64,000 bases of DNA. It comes from Planctomycetes bacterium MalM25. GTDB lineage: Bacteria > Planctomycetota > Planctomycetia > Pirellulales > Lacipirellulaceae. The position numbers and the translations under genes were made by a program. The stretch is taken from the NCBI GenBank assembly GCA_007745835.1, contig CP036424.1, positions 829,001 through 893,000 on the forward strand, given 5' to 3'. Of the stretch, positions 19,008 through 27,011 are shown one piece after another; the stretch's first letter is position 1, and every line of letters begins with the position of its first letter. The notes beneath the pieces were generated by a model. That model saw only the letters and a program-made list of their open reading frames with translations. It was not told where the DNA came from and did no database searches.

Positions 19008-20315
19008 TTGATGACAACTGATAACCGATCCTGGGGTGACCGATCCCTCGCGGCGTTCCCCGCGGGCAGCAATGGCGAGTTCAACCTCCCCAAAGAGATG
19101 GCCACCGTGATCGCTAGCGGGGAAGGTTGCCGAGTAACCACCGCCGACGGCCGCGAGATGCTGGACTTCTCGATGGGGTGGGGTTCGGTCTTGGTTGGGC
19201 ACGCCGATCCGCGGATCCTCGGTCCGGTGGGTGACCGGCTCGCCGCGGGCACGAACTTCGCTGCGGTGACCGACGCCTCACTGCGGCTGGCGGAATGCGT
19301 CATCAGGATCAGCCCCGCGTGCGAACGGGTCCGCTGCTGCGCCTCGGGTACCGAAGCGACGATGTACTGCCTGCGGCTCGCGAGGGCCGCGACCGGAAAG
19401 TCGTGCGTCATGCGGTTTGAGGGGGCTTACCATGGCGCCCACGACGTGGGCGTCACCAGCATGTTCCCCTCGCGCGGGTACGATTTCCCCGAGCCGGAGC
19501 CTTCGAGCGATGGCCTCACCGCCCACCAAGCGGGCCGCGTGCTCGTGGCGCCGTTCAACGACCCGGAGAAGACCGCCGAGTTGATCGCGTCTCACGCGGA
19601 CGACCTGGCTGCCGTGATTGTTGAGCCGCTGCAGCGCTGCTTGCCGCCTGAGCCGGGCTTCTTGGAGGCGTTACGCGAGGCAACCCGCCGGCATGGCGTG
19701 CTTTTGATCTTCGATGAGGTCGTCACTGGTTTCCGGTTGGCCCTCGGCGGAGCCCAGGAGCGATACGGCGTCGTTCCGGACTTGGTCGCTTACGGCAAAG
19801 CGCTCGGAGGCGGGTTCCCGATCGGCCTCTTCGGCGGGGCCGCGGAGCTGATGGATCTCGCTTGCGAAGACCGGCACGGCCGCGACACCTACGTCTGGAC
19901 CGCCTCGACGCTTGGCGGCAACCCGATCTCGTCGACGGCCGCCCTCGCGACGCTCGGGGTGCTCGAAGCGGAAGGCGTCTACAAGCGGCTCTTCGGTCTC
20001 GGCGAGTACCTGCGAACCGGCATGCGGCGGCATCTGGAAGAGCGTTCCCTCGACGCCCAGGTGCTTGGCGAAGGGCCGCTCGCGCAGATCGTCTTCACTT
20101 CGGAAACGCCGCGTGATTACCGAACGAGCCAGCACCGCGATAAGCAGGTTGCGAGGGACCTGATGCTGGGGCTGTTCCGTCGGGGAGTGTGGCTGAACCC
20201 GATGGGCACCAAGCTCTACCTCTCGCTCGCCCACGACGAGGCGGCGTGCGATGAGTTGCTCGACCACCTGGGCGCGGCGCTCGACGAGGTCATGCAGCCT
20301 GAGCTGATCGGCTGA
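19008..20315 (+). CDS. Class III PLP enzyme of phosphonate cluster (PbfA-like lyase or aminotransferase)
   Basis: PLP-dependent fold-type I enzyme of 435 residues, close to glutamate-1-semialdehyde aminomutase/class III aminotransferases: CCASGTEATMYCLRLARAAT (phosphate loop), FEGAYHGAHD, IFDEVVTGFRLA (PLP-binding Asp) and AYGKALGGGFPIG (Schiff-base Lys). In phosphonate clusters a class III PLP enzyme of this kind is PbfA, (R)-1-hydroxy-2-aminoethylphosphonate ammonia-lyase, which makes phosphonoacetaldehyde for PhnX. That assignment rests on the neighbouring phnX and HD genes; a 2-aminoethylphosphonate or unrelated transaminase remains possible. It is convergent with phnX across a nested palindrome. 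The ATG at 19008 is followed directly by a second ATG at 19011. Confidence 0.75.
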   Translation: MMTTDNRSWGDRSLAAFPAGSNGEFNLPKEMATVIASGEGCRVTTADGREMLDFSMGWGSVLVGHADPRILGPVGDRLAAGTNFAAVTDASLRLAECVIRISPACERVRCCASGTEATMYCLRLARAATGKSCVMRFEGAYHGAHDVGVTSMFPSRGYDFPEPEPSSDGLTAHQAGRVLVAPFNDPEKTAELIASHADDLAAVIVEPLQRCLPPEPGFLEALREATRRHGVLLIFDEVVTGFRLALGGAQERYGVVPDLVAYGKALGGGFPIGLFGGAAELMDLACEDRHGRDTYVWTASTLGGNPISSTAALATLGVLEAEGVYKRLFGLGEYLRTGMRRHLEERSLDAQVLGEGPLAQIVFTSETPRDYRTSQHRDKQVARDLMLGLFRRGVWLNPMGTKLYLSLAHDEAACDELLDHLGAALDEVMQPELIG

Positions 20316-20344
20316 CGGGTCGGCGGCTAGTCCCTCCTTCGAGG

Positions 20345-20561
20345 AATCGCTTCCGCTGTCGTCCGAAGCCTTCACCAACGGTCTTTTCTTTGTGCCTTCG
20401 CGCCTTGGCGTGAGACCGGATAAAGAAGACCTCACGCCAAGGCGCGAAGGCGCAAAGAAAAGACTGCTCGTGACCCGCTCAGCGGCTCGGCGCGAGTCAT
20501 TCGCCAGGGCGTCGCCTAAGACAAGATTCTCCCTCGGCTTCCGACCTCAGCGGAAGCGATT
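20345..20561. repeat. Nested composite palindrome (MITE- or REP-like)
   Basis: Two nested inverted repeats between convergent genes. The inner arms 20381-20414 and 20431-20464 match over 34 bases with one difference and enclose a 16-base loop. The outer arms 20345-20370 and 20536-20561 match at 23 of 26 positions. The inner arm (with cgccttggcgtgag) resembles a repeat family I recall from many planctomycete intergenic regions. Confidence 0.75.
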
Positions 20562-20655
20562 TCGAAAACGGCGCACTCGCTGCCTTATCTCGGGGATTGA
20601 ATGGAGTTGACCAGATCGTCCAAGGACGTCACGAGAAGGAAACGCAACTGTAGTA

Positions 20656-21495
20656 CTAAGGCGATTCGCCAGCAGCCAGCTTCTCGTTGATCGTCGTGAT
20701 CGCGTTCGGCAGCTCGGCGATCGTGTCGATCAGCAGGTGAGCGCCGGCCTCGGTCAAGGTCCGCCGGGCTGTGGCGAGCCGCGACTGGCGATCCGTATCG
20801 CTGAGTCCGGCGAACGCCTCGGCGCTCAAGCCGACCTCGTTGCCGCTCGCCACGACCCCCACGCTCCAGACGCCCGCGTTCCGGCCCGCTTCGATGCCCG
20901 CGGGCGTGTCGTCGAACTTCACGACCGCGGCCATTGGGAACACCCCCAACCTGTGAGCGTTCTCGTAGATGAGCCACGGAGCCGGCCGTCCGGGAGAGAC
21001 GTCATCCGCCGACAGCATCACGTCCGGCGTGTACCCTTCCGAGGCGGCCCGCTCGGCGACGGCGGCCAGCAAGGGCCGGGTGTATCCGGTGCTGGAGCCG
21101 ACCTTCACACCTTTCTCACGGCAGGAGGCGATCGCCTCGAGGCAGCCGTCGATAAGGCCTGAGTGGCTCACGACACACTCCGCTTGCAGGGTGAGGAACT
21201 CCGCGTAGAGCGTGTCGAGATCCGCCTCGGTCGGTTCGGATTGCTTGGCGGTGACCCATCGGGCGTGGAACTCGGGCTGATCGAGGATCGCTTGTAAGTG
21301 GTCGCGCTTCGCCCGCCCCATCGGCCGGCGGGCTTCGTCCTCAGCGACTGGCACGCCCGCTTGTTCGAAGGCGGCTTGGATGGCGGCGATTGGCGCGCGG
21401 CTGCCGAAGTCGACCGCGGTTCCCGCCCAGTCGAGCACCACCGCCTGGACGGACGTCGGCCTGAAGCGATTCGTTGGGGAGGCGGCTTCGATCAC
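20656..21495 (-). CDS. phnX: Phosphonoacetaldehyde hydrolase (phosphonatase)
   Basis: HAD-superfamily enzyme of 279 residues that hydrolyses phosphonoacetaldehyde to acetaldehyde and phosphate. Visible residues: nucleophile Asp22 in LDWAGTAVD, the cap motif M59-G-R-A-K63-R-D-H66 with the Schiff-base Lys63 (equivalent to Lys53 of the Bacillus cereus enzyme), SSTGYTRPLL, and KFDDTPAGIEAGRNAG for Mg binding. The start is the GTG at 21495, which overlaps the stop of the upstream FAD oxidoreductase in GTGA. Translation is therefore probably coupled, and the family length is matched. It is the third gene of the HD-FAD-phnX operon. Confidence 0.93.
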   Translation of the reverse strand: MIEAASPTNRFRPTSVQAVVLDWAGTAVDFGSRAPIAAIQAAFEQAGVPVAEDEARRPMGRAKRDHLQAILDQPEFHARWVTAKQSEPTEADLDTLYAEFLTLQAECVVSHSGLIDGCLEAIASCREKGVKVGSSTGYTRPLLAAVAERAASEGYTPDVMLSADDVSPGRPAPWLIYENAHRLGVFPMAAVVKFDDTPAGIEAGRNAGVWSVGVVASGNEVGLSAEAFAGLSDTDRQSRLATARRTLTEAGAHLLIDTIAELPNAITTINEKLAAGESP

Positions 21496-22649
21496 GCGGG
21501 GGCTCCGGTCAGGTTTGCCGAGGCGTCGAGGTGGCGTTGGGCGGCTTGCTCGGCGAGGCCGAAGGACATCGTCATCCCGCACCCCCCCGTCGCGATGACG
21601 ATCCGCACCCCTTCGGCCGGCGTGTGAACAAACTGCGGCTCGCCGTTCGCTTGGACCGCGTAGACCCCGTGCCACTGGGCAGCCAGTTCCCACGTGGGCA
21701 AGTCGATCAGCGATCGCAGCTCTCGAAGCATCAGACGCGTGATCTCTTGCCGATCAAAGGGCGTGATCGCGTCGCCGTACTCGTGCGAATCCCCAAGAAC
21801 GACCTCGCTCAAGCCGTTCTGAGCGGCCATCACGTGGATTCCGTAGCGGTCCAGCTCAGGGGTCTCCTCAGCGATGCGATCGCGCAGCGCGGGCAGATTA
21901 TCGCAGATTGCGAAGCTGTCGTAGTGTCGGAGCGTCAGCCCGCTGGCGACCATTGGGCCCATCCGCCAACCCTCGGGTTGCGGGACGGTTCGCATCATCT
22001 GGAGCTTGCAGCGCGCCAGGGAGTGCTCGACGAAGACCTCGGGATAGAGCGTCGCAAAGTCGGCACCGCTAGCGATCGTGACCCGGTCGAATGCGAGATG
22101 GCGCCCTTCGTTCGTCGTGACGACCGGTAGATCGACCTCTTGCACGGTCACGCCGTACTCGAGCTTCACGCCGAAACGCTCGGCGAGCCAGGCGGGCGCG
22201 GTGGCGATCACTTCACGCGGATCGACGCCGATCTCGGTCGGGCTGAACAACCCGCCTATCACTGGGGCGCCCGCGGCGGGGCAAGCGGCCCTGGCCTCGT
22301 CGGCGGAAAGCAAGCGGCAGTCGTAGCCGAGCGTGGGGGCTTTCTCAGCAAACTCCTCTAAGACGGCGAGCTCGTCGTGCCGCGTGGCGAGGTGGATCGA
22401 TCCTTCGGAATGGCTCCACACGCCGGTCTCGCGGAGGAACTCGGTCCACAGCGAGCGGCTTTGCAGGGCGGCTTCTCGGGTCGCCATCGGCTGACCGATC
22501 GGCCAGACCATGCCGAAGTTGCGGACCGAGGCGCCCTCGGCCCGCTGCCCCCGCTCGAACAGCGTGACTTCGGCCCCTCGGACCGCTTCGCGCCAGGCGT
22601 GAGCGATCCCAACGATGCCGCCACCGACAATCGCGACTCTTTCTGGCAT
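21492..22649 (-). CDS. FAD-dependent oxidoreductase of phosphonate cluster (TIGR03364-like)
   Basis: Cytoplasmic DAO-type flavoprotein of 385 residues. The N-terminal Rossmann motif is VAIVGGGIVGIAHAWR (Gly9-Gly14), followed by RNFGMVWPIGQ, a central FDRVTIASGADF and the C-terminal FAD-binding IVIATGGCGMTMSFGLAEQAA. Glycine-oxidase-like proteins of this type (TIGR03364) are repeatedly found beside phosphonatase genes. Characterised relatives are thought to oxidise aminoethylphosphonate or its N-methyl derivative, delivering phosphonoacetaldehyde. The exact substrate here is inferred. It is 12 bases downstream of the HD gene and overlaps phnX by 4 bases. Confidence 0.85.
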   Translation of the reverse strand: MPERVAIVGGGIVGIAHAWREAVRGAEVTLFERGQRAEGASVRNFGMVWPIGQPMATREAALQSRSLWTEFLRETGVWSHSEGSIHLATRHDELAVLEEFAEKAPTLGYDCRLLSADEARAACPAAGAPVIGGLFSPTEIGVDPREVIATAPAWLAERFGVKLEYGVTVQEVDLPVVTTNEGRHLAFDRVTIASGADFATLYPEVFVEHSLARCKLQMMRTVPQPEGWRMGPMVASGLTLRHYDSFAICDNLPALRDRIAEETPELDRYGIHVMAAQNGLSEVVLGDSHEYGDAITPFDRQEITRLMLRELRSLIDLPTWELAAQWHGVYAVQANGEPQFVHTPAEGVRIVIATGGCGMTMSFGLAEQAAQRHLDASANLTGAPA

Positions 22650-22661
22650 ATGGAATCGACT

Positions 22662-23237
22662 CTATTCGGAGCTGGAAGCGGCGTTGCGAAGATGCGACTC
22701 GTAGTGGCTCAGCGGGGGCGTCTCGAGGCCGACGAGCTTCGCCTCGTCGTCCCAACGGCGAAGCCGGATCGCGGCGTCGAAGTGCGGGCCCTCCCTGTAG
22801 GATTCGCATTCGGCCTCCGTCATCTTACCGCCTTGCAGCTCGAGGCTGACCTTCGAGGGCTCGCTCAAGCTCTCCCAGTAGCCCGGCTCAGCAGTGCAAA
22901 GATAGCGTTTCGACTCGACATGAAGCCGGACCGGCTCAAGCACCGTCTCGGGGAAACGGCTGCGGAGCCACGCGGCTCCAAGCCGTTCGTGCAAGTCGTC
23001 GATGCCCTGGTCAGGAGCGTCGTCCGGCAGATCGTGCAGCAGGTGGCCAACGTCGTGCAACAACGAAGCGACGATCAGCTCGCTGTCCGCGCCTGATTCC
23101 TCAGCGAGCATGGCGGCCTGCAAGCCGTGCTCGAGCTGAGTGACGCCCTCGCCGCCGTAGAGTGAATCCCCGCCGTGGCGGAAGAGATCGAGGACCTCTT
23201 CGACAATCGAGTCGATCGTCGCGGTGCTAGTTGGCAT
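22662..23237 (-). CDS. PhnZ-type HD-domain diiron oxygenase
   Basis: HD-domain protein of 191 residues of the phosphonate-operon HDIG type (TIGR03276), related to PhnZ, the mixed-valence diiron oxygenase that cleaves (R)-1-hydroxy-2-aminoethylphosphonate to glycine and phosphate. The PhnZ site is visible: Tyr27 and Glu30 in LYGGEGVTQLEH, metal ligands His37, His61-Asp62 (LLHDVGHLLHD), His83, His106 with Lys110 (LHVESKRYL), and Arg160..Asp163 in RLRRWDD. A redundant or branch function beside PhnX is implied. ATG 23237 fits the family N-terminus. It is first gene of a three-gene operon, divergent from the transporter at 23436. Confidence 0.85.
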   Translation of the reverse strand: MPTSTATIDSIVEEVLDLFRHGGDSLYGGEGVTQLEHGLQAAMLAEESGADSELIVASLLHDVGHLLHDLPDDAPDQGIDDLHERLGAAWLRSRFPETVLEPVRLHVESKRYLCTAEPGYWESLSEPSKVSLELQGGKMTEAECESYREGPHFDAAIRLRRWDDEAKLVGLETPPLSHYESHLRNAASSSE

Positions 23238-23435
23238 AGGAAGGTTACTAGGGTGGTGCGAGTGGGTTGTGAGGACGTTTATCGCTACGGCGTGGATCTG
23301 GTCCATGTCTCTAAGCGCATTTCGCTTGCTCGGTCCGCCGCGCGACGCAGATGCTCGCAGGCATTAACCGAGTCTTAACCCGCCGTCGTTAGGGTCCTCC
23401 GCTCCTGAGAGGCGAGCCTTACCGGAGCGGACCTG

Positions 23436-24860
23436 TTGCGCGACCAATCGAACCCAACGGCGATCTCCTCGGGATTCTTCAAGCACTGGCTCGCCAAGCG
23501 GAGTGAGCGGGTGACCACGAGCGTGGCGGTCGTGGCGGCATTCTCAGCGTATTTTTCGATGTACGCCTTCCGCAAGCCGTTCGCCGCGGCGACCTATGAG
23601 AGCGAGGGAGTTGAGTTCCTCGGCGCTCTGTTCGGCCTGAAGACCCTGTACGTTGTCTCTCAGGTTCTCGGGTACGCACTCTCCAAGTACCTCGGCATCC
23701 GTGTCTGCTCACAGACCCAACGCGGCACGCGGTTCCGATTGCTGGTCGGTTTGATCCTGGCCGCCGAAGCCGCCTTGCTGGCCTTTGCCCTGACGCCTGA
23801 GGACGCGGTTTGGCTGAAGGCGCTGGCGCTCTTCGCCAATGGCCTCCCGCTCGGGATGGTCTGGGGGACCGTCGTCCTTTATCTCGAAGGGCGAAGGGCG
23901 TCTGAGGTGTTGATGACCGGGCTCAGCTGCTCTTTCATCGTGGCGAGTGGCGTGGTGAAAGATCTCGGTCGGGCGCTGCTCGCCGGCGCCGATTTCCCGA
24001 TCCCGTTCGCCGGCGAGTTGGGCTGGGCGTTGCCGAACCCTTTCCCGGCGACCCCTGAGTACTGGATGCCGGCCGCCACCGGGGCTCTTTTCCTTGCTCC
24101 GCTGCTGGTTTCCGCTTGGGTGCTGGAACAGGTTCCCGACCCGAACGAACAAGACCGAGCGGAACGCGTTGAACGATGCCCCATGGGACGGTCGGAAAGG
24201 GCCGCTTTTCTTAGGCGATTCGCCCTGGGGGTCTTCGTCGCGATCGGGGCGTATGTCGCCCTCACCGCCTTCCGCGATTACCGGGACACCTACGCGGTCG
24301 AGCTGTTCACCGAACTTGGGTACGACTACGCGAACAACAAGACCGCGGTCTCTCAGGCTGAGCTGCTGGTCGCGTTCGGCGTTATGGGGGTCCTGTCGCA
24401 GCTCTTCCGCATCCGAGACAACCGTCGAGCGTTGTTGGCCACCTACGCCCTCATGGCCGGGGGTCTGCTGCTTGCTGGCGGGGCCACGGCCCTGTTGGAC
24501 GCTGGCCACCTCGACGGTTTCTGGTGGATGACCCTCATCGGGCTGGGGGGGTACCTTGCGTATGTTCCCTTCAACTCGGTCCTCTTCGATCGAGTCATCG
24601 CGACCACCGGGTTCTCGGGCACCGCGGTGTTTGGCATCTACCTCGCGGACGCCGCGGGCTATACGGGCACGGTCGCTCTCTTGCTCGGGAAAGACGTGTT
24701 TCTGGCGGGGTCTTCGCCCGTGGTCGTGGTCCGAGCCTTCTGCTACGCGCTGGCGACGCTAGGCGTCGCCGCACTGGCCTTGAGTTGCTTCGCTTTTGTG
24801 CGAACTCCACCCGTCAGAAATGCGCAGACGAACAACGAAGCGTCGGTGGCGTTGCGCTAG
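23436..24860 (+). CDS. DUF5690 / MFS-like transporter of phosphonate cluster
   Basis: Integral membrane protein of 474 residues with about 12 hydrophobic helices. The start of helix 1, SAYFSMYAFRKPFAAATY, is typical of DUF5690, a family related to the major facilitator superfamily. The position, divergent from the PhnZ-like/FAD/phnX operon, suggests uptake of a phosphonate, perhaps an aminophosphonate or its precursor; this is inference. The start is a TTG at 23436; no ATG occurs until within the first helix. The C-terminus (TPPVRNAQTNNEASVALR) is cytoplasmic. Confidence 0.75.
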   Translation: MRDQSNPTAISSGFFKHWLAKRSERVTTSVAVVAAFSAYFSMYAFRKPFAAATYESEGVEFLGALFGLKTLYVVSQVLGYALSKYLGIRVCSQTQRGTRFRLLVGLILAAEAALLAFALTPEDAVWLKALALFANGLPLGMVWGTVVLYLEGRRASEVLMTGLSCSFIVASGVVKDLGRALLAGADFPIPFAGELGWALPNPFPATPEYWMPAATGALFLAPLLVSAWVLEQVPDPNEQDRAERVERCPMGRSERAAFLRRFALGVFVAIGAYVALTAFRDYRDTYAVELFTELGYDYANNKTAVSQAELLVAFGVMGVLSQLFRIRDNRRALLATYALMAGGLLLAGGATALLDAGHLDGFWWMTLIGLGGYLAYVPFNSVLFDRVIATTGFSGTAVFGIYLADAAGYTGTVALLLGKDVFLAGSSPVVVVRAFCYALATLGVAALALSCFAFVRTPPVRNAQTNNEASVALR

Positions 24861-25065
24861 GCGGCAAATACTGCGTGATATTTCGGTGATGATTATCGAG
24901 TCGCTCCAAACCCGAATCTGATCCTCACGATTCCTTCACGGGAGACCTCCAGACTCCGCGGGCGTTCGAGACGTCGCCAGTCGTGGCCACGAATCGAAAC
25001 ACCCTGATTGGCGCACGAGCGTTTGTGACGCCGCAATGAAACTCGGTCTTGAGGTAATCAGTCTG

Positions 25066-26844
25066 ATGAAGCGACACCTGTGGTGGATGCCTTGCGTAGC
25101 TGTAGCGGCCGGTCTCACCGGCGTTTCCGCGAACGCTCAACTGAACACAATTGTGTTCTCAGAGAACTTTGACAGCCTCGCTGGCACGCTCGGCGATAGC
25201 GTCAACGAGCGTCAAGGATTCCCGATTGTCACGGAGCTGGCGACCGACACCGACTCGGAGCCGATCGCGAACGCCTTCAGCTCGACCGGCCCCGCCGGCT
25301 GGGTCGTCAACAATAACCTCGGCAGCTACCAAGGCTCGCCCACGCTCGGCAACGCCGGCGTCCCAGGCCAGGGGGTCGCTGATTACGGCGTCGATGAGTG
25401 GCAGGGCTGGAACTTCGCCAGCAAGGACTTCTGGTCCGAGGCGGCCGGCGACCAGGATCGCTCGCTGTTCACGAACGCCACCGGCACGATCGCCGTGGTC
25501 GATCCCGACGAGTACTTCGACCTCGGCCCGACCGACGGTTCGACCGGCGGTCCCAGCAACCCGGTTAACGGAGGGTTCTACAACTCGGGTCTCAGCACCC
25601 CGGGAATCTCGGTCGCACCGGGCACCCTCTACACCCTGAGCTTCGATTCGAGCTGGCGTCCTGAGTCGCTCGACGATGGGCACCCGAACAATGACGGGAC
25701 CCTGCTGGATGGTGACAACAACCCGATCCCCGACAGCGACAACGACCCCCTGACGAGCTTCGTCGACCTGAACAACCAGGCGGTTGAAGTGGTCGCCGTG
25801 TTCGATAACGGCGTCCGCCAGACCCGCACCGCGTGGGACTCGCTGGGCCCCGCGAACCCGGGCGACCCGATCCCCGCCAGCTTCAAGGACGACACGCCCA
25901 ACGAGCGTATCGACAACCTCAACTTCGGCGTGCCCGCGGGCGCGACGTCGGTGAAGTTCGAGTTCAACATCGCCAACGCCGGCAACGACTGGTGGTGGGC
26001 GATCGATAACCTCGCGGTCAACGAGCTCGTTGGCGGGGCCGAAGTGTGGACCGAAGACTTCGAGGGCGTCGCCCTCGGTGACAGCGTCAACGAGCGTCGC
26101 TCGCTCGTGGCCGACAAGGTGACCGCCGCCAACGACGACGCCGAGACCTTCGTCCGTCCCGATTCGTTCACGAAGGACGCCCCCGCCGGCTGGAACGTTG
26201 ATAACTCGGACACGCCCGCCGATACGCTTGGCGACAACAACGTCGGCGTCTTCGAGTGGGAGGGCTGGAGCTTCGCGACGGAAGACTTCTGGACCTTCGC
26301 CGACGGCAGCGGTCGTGGCGATTTCGATAACGCCTCGGGCGTCTTCGCCATCGCCGACGGCGACGAGTGGGACGACCTCGGCGATCCGACCGACCTGGGT
26401 GAGCTGAACACGCTGCTCGAAACCCCGGCCATCGACATCCCCGCCATCGCCGACGGTTCGCGGTTCGCGATCAAGTTCGATTCGAGCTGGCGTGACGAGG
26501 ACGATCAAGCGGCGATCCTGACGGTTTCGCTCGACGGCGGTTCGCCGACCGAGATCCTCCGTTGGGAGTCGCAGCAGACGCTCGACCCGAACAACACCCC
26601 CGGTGATCCTTCGGACGACGTCCCCAACCCGTTCTTCCACGACGACAACACGAACGAGATGGTCTTGCTGGAGATCGATACGGCCGGCGCCTCGACCGCT
26701 CAGTTCGCGTTCCGCTACATCGGCACCAACGATTGGTGGTGGGCCGTGGACAACATCCAGGTGGGCATCATCCCCGAGCCTTCGACCGGCCTCCTGCTGG
26801 TCCTCGGTGGCTTGCTCCCCTTCCTAAACGGCCGCCGCGGCTGA
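25066..26844 (+). CDS. PEP-CTERM protein with two copies of a repeated domain
   Basis: Exported protein of about 592 residues: signal peptide MKRHLWWMPCVAVAAGLTGV..., then two similar domains of about 250 residues each, and a sorting tail IPEPSTGLLLVLGGLLPFLN plus GRRG. Each repeat shows the same landmarks: GDSVNERR/Q, PAGW(N/V)V(D/N)N, GW(S/N)FA, a DPDEY or DGDEWDD box, FDSSWR, and a closing NDWWWA(I/V)DN. Two further copies lie in the next gene. I do not recognise the domain; it looks like a beta-sandwich adhesin or glycan-binding module. ATG 25066 is chosen over 25036 at the signal peptide. Separated from the next gene by 167 bases and a hairpin. Confidence 0.8.
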   Translation: MKRHLWWMPCVAVAAGLTGVSANAQLNTIVFSENFDSLAGTLGDSVNERQGFPIVTELATDTDSEPIANAFSSTGPAGWVVNNNLGSYQGSPTLGNAGVPGQGVADYGVDEWQGWNFASKDFWSEAAGDQDRSLFTNATGTIAVVDPDEYFDLGPTDGSTGGPSNPVNGGFYNSGLSTPGISVAPGTLYTLSFDSSWRPESLDDGHPNNDGTLLDGDNNPIPDSDNDPLTSFVDLNNQAVEVVAVFDNGVRQTRTAWDSLGPANPGDPIPASFKDDTPNERIDNLNFGVPAGATSVKFEFNIANAGNDWWWAIDNLAVNELVGGAEVWTEDFEGVALGDSVNERRSLVADKVTAANDDAETFVRPDSFTKDAPAGWNVDNSDTPADTLGDNNVGVFEWEGWSFATEDFWTFADGSGRGDFDNASGVFAIADGDEWDDLGDPTDLGELNTLLETPAIDIPAIADGSRFAIKFDSSWRDEDDQAAILTVSLDGGSPTEILRWESQQTLDPNNTPGDPSDDVPNPFFHDDNTNEMVLLEIDTAGASTAQFAFRYIGTNDWWWAVDNIQVGIIPEPSTGLLLVLGGLLPFLNGRRG

Positions 26845-26867
26845 GTTCGCGACGACACGACGAGCCC

Positions 26868-26895
26868 CCGCGGGCGGCGATCTCGCCGCCCGCGG
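26868..26895 (+). terminator. GC-rich hairpin between PEP-CTERM genes
   Basis: Perfect 13-bp arms 26868-26880 and 26883-26895 (ccgcgggcggcga and its complement) with a 2-base loop, 24 bases after the stop of the upstream gene. No T-tract follows. Confidence 0.5.
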
Positions 26896-27011
26896 ACCGG
26901 CTCGATCTTCCTTCCTGCCCACCGGGGCCTCCGCCCAAACACTCTCGCCGCCCGCGCGAGTCTTCGGGCCGTACGCCCATTGATCTCCCACCGAAGAGGA
27001 TCCCTCCTTCG

